Origin: Sporomusa malonica
GTDB taxonomy: Bacteria; Bacillota; Negativicutes; Sporomusales; Sporomusaceae
Reading direction: 5' to 3'
Length of the DNA stretch: 64,000 bases
NCBI RefSeq assembly: GCF_900176355.1
Contig: NZ_FWXI01000002.1
Location: 62,001-126,000, forward strand
Of the stretch, positions 52,588 through 62,379 are shown in pieces. Every line of letters starts with the position of its first letter. The first letter of the stretch is position 1. Below the pieces are notes generated by a model. It was not told the origin of the DNA, did no database searches, and was given only the letters and a program-made list of their open reading frames with translations. The position numbers and the translations under genes are program-made.

Positions 52588-53409
52588 ATGAAACCGGAAT
52601 CGGTTGTAATACCGTTGCGTAAAATACATGAAACTGCAGTAGTCCACCCTAACGCCCGTATTGGTAAAGACGTAGAAATCGGGCCTTATGCTGTGATTGG
52701 CGAAAACGTACTCATAGGGGATGGGACACAAATTGGGGCTCATGTTGTTGTTGAAGGATGGACCAGCATTGGTAAAAACTGCGTTATCTACCCTAGTGCG
52801 TCCATCGGCGCTGATCCGCAAGATTTGAAATTCCGTGGCGAGAAGAGCTACGTATTTATTGGTGATAATACTAAAATTCGAGAATTTGCTACAATTAACC
52901 GGGCGACAGGCGAAGGGGAAGAGACCCGGGTTGGTTCTAACTGTCTCCTGATGGCTTATACCCATGTGGCTCACAATTGCGTTGTTGGCAACCATGTTGT
53001 TATGTCCAATGCGGCAACACTGGCAGGCCATGTGGTCGTCGAGGACCGCGCTGTTATTGGCGGTTTAGCCGGTATACACCAGTTTGTGAAGATTGGCCGT
53101 AACACCATGGTAGGCGGTGCTTCTAAGGTTGTACAGGACATTCCACCGTTTGTTATTGTTGACGGTCATCCAGCTAAAGTATGCGGTTTAAACAGTGTGG
53201 GTATCTCCCGCGCCGGTGTAAGCGATGTCGCACGCCGCAATCTTAAGAAAGCCTACAAGATTCTGTACCGCTCCGGCCTTAGTCTGGCCCAAGCCATTGC
53301 TGTTATGGAACAGGATCTTGAATCCTGCGAGGAAGTTGAGCATATGCTGCGGTTTCTCCGTAACGCCGAACGTGGTATTTGTCGCGGACGCAAGGACCTT
53401 AACGATTAA
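52588..53409 (+). CDS. lpxA: UDP-N-acetylglucosamine O-acyltransferase
   Basis: LpxA makes the first lipid A step, moving a 3-hydroxyacyl chain from ACP to UDP-GlcNAc. The 273-residue protein begins with the family pattern IHETAVVHPNARIGKDVEIGPYA and continues as hexapeptide repeats forming a left-handed beta helix (about 10-190). The catalytic His is expected in AYTHVAHNCVVGN near residue 131, followed by a helical C-terminal domain. ATG 52588 follows GTGGGGAG. The gap before it is long for this cluster and contains a palindrome, so it may be started separately from lpxC-fabZ. Confidence 0.97.
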   Translation: MKPESVVIPLRKIHETAVVHPNARIGKDVEIGPYAVIGENVLIGDGTQIGAHVVVEGWTSIGKNCVIYPSASIGADPQDLKFRGEKSYVFIGDNTKIREFATINRATGEGEETRVGSNCLLMAYTHVAHNCVVGNHVVMSNAATLAGHVVVEDRAVIGGLAGIHQFVKIGRNTMVGGASKVVQDIPPFVIVDGHPAKVCGLNSVGISRAGVSDVARRNLKKAYKILYRSGLSLAQAIAVMEQDLESCEEVEHMLRFLRNAERGICRGRKDLND

Positions 53410-53472
53410 CGTATATGTAAGCGTTGCTCAGCAAAACCTATAGACGAGCGACTTACCAGCTATTAGTATAGT

Positions 53473-53498
53473 GCAGGATGCGGTTAAACCGCGCCTGC
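53473..53498 (+). other. Intercistronic hairpin between lpxA and lpxI
   Basis: Outer GCAGG/CCTGC and inner GCGGTT/AACCGC stems with a small bulge and no T-run. The lpxI ribosome site follows at about 53505. It may tune translation or stability. Confidence 0.45.
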
Positions 53499-53518
53499 TA
53501 CATAAGGTGGGGACCAGA

Positions 53519-54322
53519 ATGAATACAATAGGACTTATTGCCGGTGTTGGCCGGTTACCGGTTGAATTTGCCCGTGCCGCTCGCGGCATGGGCTTTGCCG
53601 TGGTAGCGATAGCAGTTGCGCCTGGCGTGGATGATGAATTAGCTCAGGCAGCAGACCGGTGTTATGCGGTCGGCTTAGGTGAGCTAGATAAGCTGCTTGC
53701 AACACTCAAGCAGGAAGCAGTTAACCAAGTTACCCTGCTGGGTAAGGTAACCAAAGAGCACCTATTCAGTGGTGCGGCACGGCCTGATGCCCGTATGCAG
53801 AGGCTGCTGGCCGGACTCAAAGATTTAAATGACGATACTGTCATGTTGGCGTTAGTGCGGGAGTTCGCTGGCGAAGGCATTGGTGTTCTTGACCAGACAG
53901 AACTCATCCGTCAATTGATGCCAACAGCAGGTATACTTACCAAACGCCAACCTTCCCCGGAAGAGCAGGGAGATATGGAGTTTGGTTTGACTATGGCCAG
54001 GCAAATTGGCGGCTTGGATATTGGACAAACCGTTGTTGTTAAAAACAGGGCTGTTCTGGCCGTTGAGGCCATTGAAGGAACAGATGCCTGCATCAGACGC
54101 GGCGGTCAGTTAGGGCGGGGCGGTGTTATTGTTGCAAAGGCTGCCAAGCCTCAGCAAGACCTGCGTTTTGACGTGCCCAGTGTGGGTCCGGATACCCTTA
54201 AAGCTATGATTGAAATTGGCGCAGCAGCCCTGGTTATTGAGGCAGGGAAAACGCTTTTGGTTGATAAGCAGCAAGTTATCGATTTGGCAGACAATAACGG
54301 AATTGCCATTGCAGCTATGTAG
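53519..54322 (+). CDS. lpxI: UDP-2,3-diacylglucosamine hydrolase LpxI
   Basis: LpxI cleaves UDP-2,3-diacylglucosamine to lipid X and UMP, replacing LpxH of Escherichia coli. The 267-residue protein fits the LpxI (DUF1009) family: N-terminal GLIAGVGRLPVEFARAARG, middle LGKVTKEHLFSG and LNDDTVMLALV, and C-terminal KAAKPQQDLRFDVPSVGPDT. The frame extends upstream to 53471, but ATG 53519 follows AAGGTGGGG and gives the normal length. Its position between lpxA and lpxB is typical of organisms using LpxI. Confidence 0.93.
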   Translation: MNTIGLIAGVGRLPVEFARAARGMGFAVVAIAVAPGVDDELAQAADRCYAVGLGELDKLLATLKQEAVNQVTLLGKVTKEHLFSGAARPDARMQRLLAGLKDLNDDTVMLALVREFAGEGIGVLDQTELIRQLMPTAGILTKRQPSPEEQGDMEFGLTMARQIGGLDIGQTVVVKNRAVLAVEAIEGTDACIRRGGQLGRGGVIVAKAAKPQQDLRFDVPSVGPDTLKAMIEIGAAALVIEAGKTLLVDKQQVIDLADNNGIAIAAM

Positions 54323-54342
54323 ATCATTCAGGAGGACATACC

Positions 54343-55494
54343 ATGAAAATTATGCTCTCAGTCGGTGAAGCATCTGGCGATCTCCATGGTGCCAGTGTAG
54401 CAGGTGCCCTGAAACTATTACAGCCGGATATTGAACTCTTTGGCATGGGCGGCAGGGCAATGCAGGCGGCTGGTGTTAATATTAACTATGACATAGCCGG
54501 TCTGGGAGTCATTGGTTTTGTTGAGGTCATCAAAAACCTCGGCAAACTGTTTGAACTAAGAGATAACCTCGCAGCGCTCATGGACATAGAACGCCCTGAT
54601 GCGCTTGTTATTATTGATTACGCAGACTTCAATGTAAGGCTGGCAAAAATTGCAAAAGCAAAGGGTATTCCGGTAGTGTCTTATATTAGCCCCTCAGCCT
54701 GGGCTTGGCGGCGCGGCCGGGCCAAAGAAGTGGCCAAGCTGGTGGACAAGATTGCAGCCATATTTCCGTTTGAGGCTGACGTCTACCGTGCCGCTGGCGC
54801 AGATGTTACTTTCGTGGGTCACCCCATGGCAGATATCGTAAAACCGGCGCTCACGCAAGAAGAGGCGTACCGGTACTTTAACGTCCGTCCTGATGAGCCG
54901 GTAGTGCTCTTAATGCCAGGCAGCCGTCAGCAGGAGATTATCAAGCTCTTGCCGGTTATGTTGGAGGCTTGTCAGGTAGTTGTCGAAAAGCTGCCTAACT
55001 GCCAGTTTTTCCTGCCGGTTGCCTCGACAATTTCCCGGGAAATGCTACAAAATATTCTTGACAGACATAGTGTGAAGGTGACCCTGACAACTGACTATAC
55101 CTATGACTTAATGGGCTTGTCTGATGCTGCTATAGCTGCGTCAGGAACAGCTACACTTGAGACTTCGCTAATGGGGGCGCCTACTGTTATCATATATAAA
55201 ATGGCAGCACTGACCTACCTGCTAGGTAAATTACTGGTTAAAATACCCAATATAGGTTTGCCGAATATTATTGCCGGACGCAGGATTGTGCCTGAGCTGA
55301 TACAAGACGCAGCAAACCCAGCCGCGATTGCTGCTGAGACGCTAAAACTTCTCACAGATGCAGCCGTGCGGGAACAAGCACTGGCAGATTTAGCTGAGGT
55401 AAAAGAGAAGCTTGGGCAAACCGGTGCGGTAAAAAGAGTGGCTGAGGTCATACTAGAAGTAGCGTCCCGCGGAGCACGTGAGGTACCTAAATGA
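54343..55494 (+). CDS. lpxB: Lipid A disaccharide synthase
   Basis: LpxB joins lipid X and UDP-2,3-diacylglucosamine into the lipid A disaccharide at the inner face of the inner membrane. The 383-residue GT19 enzyme has the N-terminal SVGEASGDLHGA motif (residues 5-16), SPSAWAWRRGR near 117, MPGSRQQEI near 188 and the C-terminal ASGTATLETSLMGAPTVIIYK motif. ATG 54343 follows CAGGAGGA. The end overlaps the msbA start by four bases, so synthesis and flipping of the product are translationally linked. Confidence 0.97.
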   Translation: MKIMLSVGEASGDLHGASVAGALKLLQPDIELFGMGGRAMQAAGVNINYDIAGLGVIGFVEVIKNLGKLFELRDNLAALMDIERPDALVIIDYADFNVRLAKIAKAKGIPVVSYISPSAWAWRRGRAKEVAKLVDKIAAIFPFEADVYRAAGADVTFVGHPMADIVKPALTQEEAYRYFNVRPDEPVVLLMPGSRQQEIIKLLPVMLEACQVVVEKLPNCQFFLPVASTISREMLQNILDRHSVKVTLTTDYTYDLMGLSDAAIAASGTATLETSLMGAPTVIIYKMAALTYLLGKLLVKIPNIGLPNIIAGRRIVPELIQDAANPAAIAAETLKLLTDAAVREQALADLAEVKEKLGQTGAVKRVAEVILEVASRGAREVPK

Positions 55495-57215
55495 AACTCT
55501 ACTTACGTCTGTTAAACTATATTAGACCTTATTTGCCCAGGTTTATTGTCGCAGTTATCTGTATTCTGGTAGCGTCTGCCGCCAACCTCTTCATTCCCTG
55601 GATTATTCAAAATGTGATTGACGATGTGCTGGCAGCCAAAGATCTACAGATGCTGAACACGATCGCGATTGGGATTGTGGCCGTGTTTTTATTGCGCGGG
55701 TTTTTCTTTTTTGGGCAGACCTATTTAATGTCCTATATCGGACAGAGAGTAGTTATTGATATTCGTGAGTCGGTATACCGCCATCTCCAGCGTCTGTCGC
55801 TGTCTTATTATGAGAAACGCCAGACAGGCAGTATTATGAGCTACATAACCAATGATGTGGCAGCTCTCCAAAACGCGCTTGTGGAAAGCGTTATTGAGCT
55901 TGTAACAGAATCAGCAGTACTTATTGGCTCAATGGGGGCTATGTTCTACATCCATTGGAAGCTATCATTACTGACATTTATTACGCTGCCGCTGGTGGCT
56001 CAGGCTATCAGTATTTTTGGCAAACGTCTGAGAACTGCCAGTCGCGTAACTCAGGAGCGGGCGGCTGACATCACCTCGGTCCTGCAGGAGACAATCTCGG
56101 CTGTGCGGGTCATCAAATCCTTTGTTCGCGAAGACTATGAAATAAGCCGCTTTAGCCGGGAAAACTACTCAAACTTCCGGGCACAGATGAAGACAGCTCA
56201 GTTGAGTGCTACCTTAACGCCAATTGTTGAATTCTTAGGAGCTATTGGCGTTACCATTATCATTTGGTATGGTGGACGTGAAGTCATTAATGGCAGCCTT
56301 ACTGCCGGCTCACTGATTGCCTTTTTGATTTATGTGGTTAACATTACAAACCCGATTAAACGCTTAAGCCGCGTGTATGGCAATATCCAACGGGCGCTTG
56401 CCGCTGCCCAACGGGTGTTTGACGTGTTAGATACCGAACCCGAGATTCAAGACATGCCTGGTGCCAAGGCTTTACCGCCCATTACTGGCCGGGTAGCCTT
56501 TGACCACGTGAATTTCTCCTATAAACCTGGAGAAGTGGCGCTTGCTGATGTATCGCTTGTCGCTGAAGCTGGGCAAATGATTGCCATTGTTGGGCCAAGC
56601 GGCGCAGGCAAAACAACCATCGCCAACCTTATACCCCGCTTTTACAATCCGGAAAGCGGCCTGATAGCTATTGACGGCTATGACATTAAGACAGTTACAC
56701 TGAAGTCGTTACGGGAGCAAATTGGCATTGTGCCACAAGAAACAGTCCTATTTAATGGCTCGGTCTATGATAACATATTGTATGGCGATTTGGATGCCGG
56801 CAAAGAAGAAATCATTGCTGCTGCCAAAGCGGCTAACGCCCATGATTTCATCATGGCGATGCCTGAGCAGTATAATACCCAAATCGGTGAACGTGGTTCC
56901 AAACTATCAGGTGGACAACGCCAGCGCGTCGCCATTGCCAGAGCCATTCTCAAAGACCCCCGGGTGCTTATTTTGGATGAAGCGACCTCTGCTCTGGATG
57001 CCGAGAGCGAAAAATTGGTACAGGAAGCGCTTGACAAATTGATGGTTGGCCGCACATCCTTCGTTATCGCCCACCGTCTATCAACAGTACAACGTGCAGA
57101 CACCATCCTCGTAATGGAAAAAGGACGCATAATCGAACGCGGTTCCCACACTGAGCTAGTAGCTGCTGGTGGACTGTACAGCAAGTTATACCAAGTCCAG
57201 TTTGCTGATAAGTAA
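55491..57215 (+). CDS. msbA: Lipid A/phospholipid flippase MsbA-type ABC exporter
   Basis: A 574-residue half-transporter: six membrane helices (about residues 15-300) fused to an ATPase domain with Walker A GPSGAGKT (368-375), signature LSGGQRQRVAIARA near 474 and Walker B VLILDEATSALD near 497. The context between lpxB and waaA points to MsbA, which flips Kdo-lipid A core to the outer face, and not to one of the many drug exporters of the same fold. ATG 55491 overlaps the lpxB stop (ATGA). It acts as a homodimer. Confidence 0.92.
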   Translation: MKLYLRLLNYIRPYLPRFIVAVICILVASAANLFIPWIIQNVIDDVLAAKDLQMLNTIAIGIVAVFLLRGFFFFGQTYLMSYIGQRVVIDIRESVYRHLQRLSLSYYEKRQTGSIMSYITNDVAALQNALVESVIELVTESAVLIGSMGAMFYIHWKLSLLTFITLPLVAQAISIFGKRLRTASRVTQERAADITSVLQETISAVRVIKSFVREDYEISRFSRENYSNFRAQMKTAQLSATLTPIVEFLGAIGVTIIIWYGGREVINGSLTAGSLIAFLIYVVNITNPIKRLSRVYGNIQRALAAAQRVFDVLDTEPEIQDMPGAKALPPITGRVAFDHVNFSYKPGEVALADVSLVAEAGQMIAIVGPSGAGKTTIANLIPRFYNPESGLIAIDGYDIKTVTLKSLREQIGIVPQETVLFNGSVYDNILYGDLDAGKEEIIAAAKAANAHDFIMAMPEQYNTQIGERGSKLSGGQRQRVAIARAILKDPRVLILDEATSALDAESEKLVQEALDKLMVGRTSFVIAHRLSTVQRADTILVMEKGRIIERGSHTELVAAGGLYSKLYQVQFADK

Positions 57216-57267
57216 ATGCCACCTTTACCAACATGGTTTTGTGGAATTCCGATAAAGAGGTATCGAC

Positions 57268-58581
57268 ATGTATCTTATTTACAACATCCTGGCAGTTCTA
57301 CTCGTAATCCTGGCCATCCCCGTGTTTATCGTAAGGAGCATCCATGAGAGAGGCTTTGCCGAGCGTTTGAAGCAAAGTCTTGGTTGGCTGCCTGAGGCAA
57401 CAATGAAGCGGCTGGCAGGTAAAGACGCCATTTGGCTGCATGCTGCCTCAGTCGGTGAAATTGTTGCGGCCAGTCCGATTCTTAGGGAGATCCGGCGTGA
57501 GCTGCCTGAGATGCCAATCTTGGTATCTGTCGTTACTGCAGCAGGCTATGATATGGCAAAACGAATCATCCCTGAAGCCAATGGCATCATCTTTTTTCCG
57601 CTTGACCTTCCCTACCTCAGCCGTAGTGTGATTACCAAGATTCGTCCGCGCGTGTTTTTACTTGTCGAAACCGAGCTATGGCCGAACTTCCTGAAAGCTG
57701 CCAGAGACTTGAATATACCTGTAATGATGGTCAACGGCCGGATTAGCGAAAAAAGTCTGGGCCGCTACTCGTATTTCAGGAGTGTTCTTAAAGATATGCT
57801 TGATACCATTGTGAAATTTTGTATGCAATCTGACATTGATGCCCAATATATTACCCAGCTTGGCGCCAAGTCTGAGCGGGTCGTTGTAACAGGCAATACT
57901 AAATTTGACCAAAGTTATACTGCAATGGATGGTACAGAAAAGAAAAAACTATATCAGGCCCTACAGCTAAACCAAGCAGGGGCAATTATCGTAGCAGGCA
58001 GTACGCATAAGGGTGAAGAAGACCTGCTGTTTACAGCCTTTAGTCAAGTTATTGCAAAATTTCCGGACGCACAGTTCATTGTCGCTCCACGCGATATACT
58101 GAGGGCTGGAGAGCTTATTGAACTGGCGATTAAGCATAAATTTACGCCTGTCAGGCGGACAATGCTGGCAGAAGAGCTAAGCTCAGACACGCACAACATG
58201 ATTATTATCGACACCATTGGCGAATTGGGGAAGATTTATGGTGTCGCCAATATAGTTTACATTGGAGGCAGCCTAGTTCCACGCGGTGGGCATAATATCC
58301 TTGAACCGGCTGCTCACGGTAAGCCCATTCTCATTGGGCCGCATATGTTTAACTTTAAAGATACCTATGCCATGCTATCTGAACGGGGCGCCTGTCTTAC
58401 CGTCAGCGACAGTTCCAGCGTGGCCCAAACCATACTTACCCTGTTAAACAACCCTGAAAAAGCCCGGAAGATGGGCGAAGAAGCCTTGTTAATTATCAAT
58501 GAAAATCAGGGCGCTTCCCGTAAAAGCGCTTTACATCTAAAAGAAGTACTGCAAACTTGTGGGTTGTCGCAAACCCACTAA
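57268..58581 (+). CDS. waaA: 3-deoxy-D-manno-octulosonic acid transferase
   Basis: WaaA (KdtA) adds Kdo to lipid IVA from CMP-Kdo. The 437-residue membrane-anchored GT30 enzyme has one N-terminal hydrophobic helix (about 4-22), then the family motifs IWLHAASVGE near 54-63, ETELWPN near 133, NGRIS near 155, AGSTHKGEE near 245 and the C-terminal GGSLVPRGGHNILEPAA. The number of Kdo units added cannot be read from the sequence. ATG 57268 follows AAAGAGG. It sits between msbA and lpxK, with the kds genes just downstream. Confidence 0.96.
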   Translation: MYLIYNILAVLLVILAIPVFIVRSIHERGFAERLKQSLGWLPEATMKRLAGKDAIWLHAASVGEIVAASPILREIRRELPEMPILVSVVTAAGYDMAKRIIPEANGIIFFPLDLPYLSRSVITKIRPRVFLLVETELWPNFLKAARDLNIPVMMVNGRISEKSLGRYSYFRSVLKDMLDTIVKFCMQSDIDAQYITQLGAKSERVVVTGNTKFDQSYTAMDGTEKKKLYQALQLNQAGAIIVAGSTHKGEEDLLFTAFSQVIAKFPDAQFIVAPRDILRAGELIELAIKHKFTPVRRTMLAEELSSDTHNMIIIDTIGELGKIYGVANIVYIGGSLVPRGGHNILEPAAHGKPILIGPHMFNFKDTYAMLSERGACLTVSDSSSVAQTILTLLNNPEKARKMGEEALLIINENQGASRKSALHLKEVLQTCGLSQTH

Positions 58582-58611
58582 GGACAGAAAGGCGAAAAGG
58601 CGGAACACTAT

Positions 58612-59766
58612 ATGATGCATCAGCGTGAAGCGCTCCAAGTATATCTCTATAAATTAGTGCACGGCGAAAAGCACGGGTTCTGGGCAGCCGTGCTGCTTGG
58701 CATACTCCGCGCCATGTCTTTCATCTATGGCCTTGGCGTCTCGATAAAACTTGGCATGTACCGGTTAGGTATACTGGAATGTCACAGACTGCCCTGCAAG
58801 GTGATTAGTTTGGGCAACATCACAGTAGGTGGCACAGGAAAAACCCCAACGGCTCAACGCCTTGCGGCCATCATCAGAGACATGGGATACAGGGTGGCCA
58901 TTCTCAATAGAGGCTATCGGTCTGGCTGGAAGGGGCAGGTTGGTGTCGTGTCTGACGGCAACAAAATTTACATGACAGTGACCGAGGCCGGCGACGAAGC
59001 CTATCTCCTTGCCAAAAATTTGCCAGGAGTACCGGTAATCATAGGTCGTAACCGTTTCCTTACTGGTAGTTATGCCGTTAATAACCTGAACGCAGAGGTA
59101 GTTATTCTTGATGATGCCTATCAGCATTGGCAGCTTAAGCGCGATCTTGATATTGTGCTTATTGATACCCTTAACGTCTTTGGCAACAACTTCTTGCTGC
59201 CGCGGGGCACGCTGCGGGAACCGCTCACAAACTTAGACAGAGCTCATGCATTTCTTTTAACCAAAATTGATCAGTCGACAGGTAACGTACGGGAGACCAT
59301 CAGGGAAACATTAGCCAGGTATAACGAGCAAGCGTTGGTTGTCGAAAGCACCCACACACCCCGGTGTTTTATCGAAATTGAAGAGTGGTATAAGGGTGTC
59401 CGTCCAGAAACAGTACCACTTGACAGTATTCAAGGCCACTCTGTTTTGCCGTTCTCGGCCATTGGCAACCCGTCATCTTTTGAAAAGACGATCACTGATC
59501 TGGGGGGCACGGTAATTGATGCTGTGCAGTTTCCAGACCATCACAACTATACTATGGCTGAGATGCAGTGGATTATGCAAAAGGCCGTTGATAATAAGGT
59601 AAAGGCACTGATTACTACGGACAAAGATGCTGTTAAAATTCCTTCCGAGTTTATTCATTCTGAACGGCCGCTGCCGGTGTATGTTCTGTCCATTGAAGTC
59701 AGGTTTCATGACAGTTATGCCGAACTTATGGACATGATAAAGAATGTGACAAATCCAGGTTCCTAA
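58612..59766 (+). CDS. lpxK: Tetraacyldisaccharide 4'-kinase
   Basis: LpxK phosphorylates the lipid A disaccharide to make lipid IVA. The 384-residue protein has an N-terminal membrane-associated helix (about 22-45), the P-loop GNITVGGTGKTPT (near residues 68-80), the family segment LNRGYRS near 100, DDAYQHWQL near 172 and LLPRGTLREP near 199. ATG 58612 follows AAAGGCGG; a second Met is next to it. The gene completes the lipid A kinase step within the same run as waaA. Order here (waaA before lpxK) does not imply order of action. Confidence 0.96.
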   Translation: MMHQREALQVYLYKLVHGEKHGFWAAVLLGILRAMSFIYGLGVSIKLGMYRLGILECHRLPCKVISLGNITVGGTGKTPTAQRLAAIIRDMGYRVAILNRGYRSGWKGQVGVVSDGNKIYMTVTEAGDEAYLLAKNLPGVPVIIGRNRFLTGSYAVNNLNAEVVILDDAYQHWQLKRDLDIVLIDTLNVFGNNFLLPRGTLREPLTNLDRAHAFLLTKIDQSTGNVRETIRETLARYNEQALVVESTHTPRCFIEIEEWYKGVRPETVPLDSIQGHSVLPFSAIGNPSSFEKTITDLGGTVIDAVQFPDHHNYTMAEMQWIMQKAVDNKVKALITTDKDAVKIPSEFIHSERPLPVYVLSIEVRFHDSYAELMDMIKNVTNPGS

Positions 59767-59783
59767 TATTGGGGGTTATCTTG

Positions 59784-60530
59784 ATGAAAATCTTGTGTGT
59801 AATTCCGGCACGCTACTCATCGACGCGTTTGCCAGGAAAGCCTTTGGCTATGATTGCCGGTAAACCAATGATTCAGCATGTGTACGAACGGGCCAAACAA
59901 GCAAACCGCCCTGAAACCGTGCTGGTAGCGACCGATCATGAGTTGGTCTATCTTGCGGTTAAAGAGTTTGGCGGGGATGTAGTCATGACTTCACCTGATC
60001 ACCTGACAGGCACTGACCGTTTGGCCGAAGTCGCTGGTAAATATCCTGATGCAGATATAATTATCAATGTTCAGGGTGATGAACCGTTGATTGCGCCTGA
60101 GATCATAGACCTATTAGCCAGTGCGTTTGACGGTCAGCCAGAGCTAAATATGGCAACTCTTATGACCGAGATGGACAAAGAAGAATACAACCTGGCCAGC
60201 GCCGTCAAGGTTGTGACAAGTTTGGAAGGCTATGCACTCTATTTTTCGCGTTCCTTATTGCCCTATCCGAGGAATAACAAGCTGCCTGGCGGTTCGCTGC
60301 CAGTCTATAAACATATCGGCATTTATGCCTACAGGCGGGACTTCCTGCTTAACTACGCCGCCTTGCAGCCAACGCCGCTTGAATTGACCGAGTCGTTGGA
60401 ACAGCTTAGAGCGCTTGAGCATGGATACAAAATTAAAGTGCTTAAGACTGATTTTAAATCCATCGGTGTTGACACGCCGGAAGAGTTAGAGAAGGTCAAC
60501 GCCTACTTTAAGAATTTAGGTAAGAAATAA
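59784..60530 (+). CDS. kdsB: 3-deoxy-manno-octulosonate cytidylyltransferase
   Basis: KdsB activates Kdo to CMP-Kdo for WaaA. The 248-residue cytoplasmic enzyme begins with VIPARYSSTRLPGKPL (residues 6-21), followed by VATDHE, QGDEPLI and the KHIGIYAYRRDFL segment, all family hallmarks. An upstream in-frame TTG at 59769 precedes the GGGGG ribosome site, so ATG 59784 is used. It is the first of four consecutive kds genes (kdsB, kdsA, kdsD, kdsC), which is a complete Kdo pathway in one place. Confidence 0.97.
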   Translation: MKILCVIPARYSSTRLPGKPLAMIAGKPMIQHVYERAKQANRPETVLVATDHELVYLAVKEFGGDVVMTSPDHLTGTDRLAEVAGKYPDADIIINVQGDEPLIAPEIIDLLASAFDGQPELNMATLMTEMDKEEYNLASAVKVVTSLEGYALYFSRSLLPYPRNNKLPGGSLPVYKHIGIYAYRRDFLLNYAALQPTPLELTESLEQLRALEHGYKIKVLKTDFKSIGVDTPEELEKVNAYFKNLGKK

Positions 60531-60567
60531 GATTGCTTTACAAATAAAAAATCAGGAGGCCGATTCT

Positions 60568-61392
60568 ATGAATACAGTACAAATTCAAAATATCACAGTA
60601 GGTGCGCAAAACCCCATTACCCTGATTGCCGGACCTTGTGTTATTGAAGAGCCTGAACGCACCCTGAAAATTGGCCGAGCCATCAAAGAAATTGCTGATC
60701 GTCTCAACATCCCCTATATTTTCAAAGCATCCTATGACAAAGCCAATCGCTCAGCATACAACTCCTTCCGCGGGCCTGGACTTAAAGAAGGCCTGAGTAT
60801 CCTTGCACATATCAAAAAAGAACTGGGAGTGCCGGTAGTCAGCGACATCCATTGCATTACTCAGATTGACGAAGCAGCCGAGGTGCTCGACATCCTCCAG
60901 ATACCGGCTTTTCTCTGTCGCCAGACTGACCTCGTTTATCAGGCAGCCCGGACAGGTAAGGTCATCAATGTGAAAAAAGGCCAGTTTTTAGCACCGCTTG
61001 ATATGAAAAACGTGATTACCAAGATCGAAGAAGCGGGCAACCACAATATTTTACTGACAGAACGCGGCGCAACCTTCGGCTATAATAACCTGGTAGTAGA
61101 TTTCCGCTCACTGCCAATTATGCGGTCACTTGGCTATCCTGTGGTATTCGATGCCACCCATAGTGTCCAATTGCCTGGCGGTGCAGGGACCAGCTCAAGC
61201 GGACAGAGAGAATTTGTCCCCTATCTGACAAGGTCGGCAACAGCGGCCGGTATTGACATGCTGTTCATGGAAGTCCATGATAACCCACCCGAAGGCAAGT
61301 CTGATGCTTGTAATATGCTGTATGTAGACAAGCTGGAAGATCTGCTGAAAGATGTATTAGCCATTGATCATGTAGTTAAGAAACATAAATAG
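60568..61392 (+). CDS. kdsA: 3-deoxy-8-phosphooctulonate synthase
   Basis: KdsA condenses arabinose-5-phosphate with PEP to form Kdo-8-phosphate. The 274-residue barrel enzyme carries IAGPCVIE at about residues 19-26, FKASYDKANRSA near 51, the conserved KKGQFLAP near 136 and FDATHSVQLPGG near 195. Metal-dependent KdsA enzymes have Cys in place of the Asn in the N-terminal KAxxDKAN region; here KASYDKANR keeps Asn, which suggests a metal-independent form. ATG 60568 follows CAGGAGG. It is followed by kdsD after 12 bases. Confidence 0.97.
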   Translation: MNTVQIQNITVGAQNPITLIAGPCVIEEPERTLKIGRAIKEIADRLNIPYIFKASYDKANRSAYNSFRGPGLKEGLSILAHIKKELGVPVVSDIHCITQIDEAAEVLDILQIPAFLCRQTDLVYQAARTGKVINVKKGQFLAPLDMKNVITKIEEAGNHNILLTERGATFGYNNLVVDFRSLPIMRSLGYPVVFDATHSVQLPGGAGTSSSGQREFVPYLTRSATAAGIDMLFMEVHDNPPEGKSDACNMLYVDKLEDLLKDVLAIDHVVKKHK

Positions 61393-61404
61393 GGAGGGGT
61401 TCTA

Positions 61405-62379
61405 ATGCCTATCGAACATGCCCGTGCCTGCTTAGAACTTGAAGCCGACGCCATCCGTGCACTGATTCCGCGGATCAATGATCAGTTTGCTGCTGCGATG
61501 GGGATGGTCCTAAATTGCTCAGGCCGTGTAGTAGTTACCGGCATGGGCAAATCCGGACTTATTGGGAAAAAAATTGCCGCAACTTTGGCCAGCACAGGTA
61601 CGCCGGCCTTTTTTCTTCATCCGGCTGAAGGCATTCATGGCGATCTTGGTATGGTAACTGCAGGTGATATCATCTTAGCGATCTCTAACAGTGGTGAAAC
61701 CAATGAGATCATCAGTATTTTGCCTACACTGAAACGGATTGGCGCCCCCATTATTGCCATGACAGGCCGCGAACAATCCACCCTTGTGCAAAACGCTGAT
61801 GTTTTTCTTAATGTAGGTGTAGAGAAGGAGGCTTGCCCGTTAGGGTTAGCACCCACAGCCAGTACAACAGCAACCCTGGCAATGGGAGATGCGCTGGCTG
61901 TTGCTTTACTGTCAGCCCGTAACTTTACTCCTGAAGAGTTTGCTCTATACCATCCGGGCGGAGCATTAGGCCGCAAACTCTTGCTGACTGTGGAAAATGT
62001 AATGCATAGCGGTGAGGATATGCCTGTAGTATCACCAGACAAAACAGTAAAAGAAGCCCTCTTTGCCATAACAGCCCACGGTCTTGGCGCGGTAGTCGTT
62101 GTGGATAGCCTGGATACCATGCTATTACTAGGTCTCCTAACTGACGGTGATATCCGCCGCAGTCTGGAAAAAGGACATGAATTCTTAGATAAACCTGTTG
62201 CTGAACTGATGACCAGAAAGCCACGAACAATCACTAAAGATAAGCTGGCCGCCCATGCTTTAAATATCATGGAAAAGAACAAACCACGCCCCATCACCCT
62301 GCTGCCAGTAGTTGACAGCCAGTTTCGGGCGATTGGCATTATTCACCTTACTGACTTATTGCGTCAAGGAGTGGTATAA
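61405..62379 (+). CDS. kdsD: Arabinose-5-phosphate isomerase (KdsD/KpsF)
   Basis: KdsD makes arabinose-5-phosphate from ribulose-5-phosphate, supplying KdsA. The 324-residue protein has an N-terminal SIS sugar-isomerase domain (about 30-180) with GMGKSGLIGKKIA and HPAEGIHGDLGM, then a pair of CBS domains (about 205-324) with VVVDSLDTMLLLGLLTDGDI and IGIIHLTDLLR. The CBS pair may sense a nucleotide. ATG 61405 follows AGGGAGGGG. The stop shares its last base with the kdsC start (TAATG), so the two are coupled. Confidence 0.96.
   Translation: MPIEHARACLELEADAIRALIPRINDQFAAAMGMVLNCSGRVVVTGMGKSGLIGKKIAATLASTGTPAFFLHPAEGIHGDLGMVTAGDIILAISNSGETNEIISILPTLKRIGAPIIAMTGREQSTLVQNADVFLNVGVEKEACPLGLAPTASTTATLAMGDALAVALLSARNFTPEEFALYHPGGALGRKLLLTVENVMHSGEDMPVVSPDKTVKEALFAITAHGLGAVVVVDSLDTMLLLGLLTDGDIRRSLEKGHEFLDKPVAELMTRKPRTITKDKLAAHALNIMEKNKPRPITLLPVVDSQFRAIGIIHLTDLLRQGVV

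Noticed and set aside
61635-62339. 234-codon open frame on the - strand inside kdsD
   Set aside because: Antisense shadow of a clear SIS-CBS gene, with Ser/Arg-rich composition typical of spurious frames.
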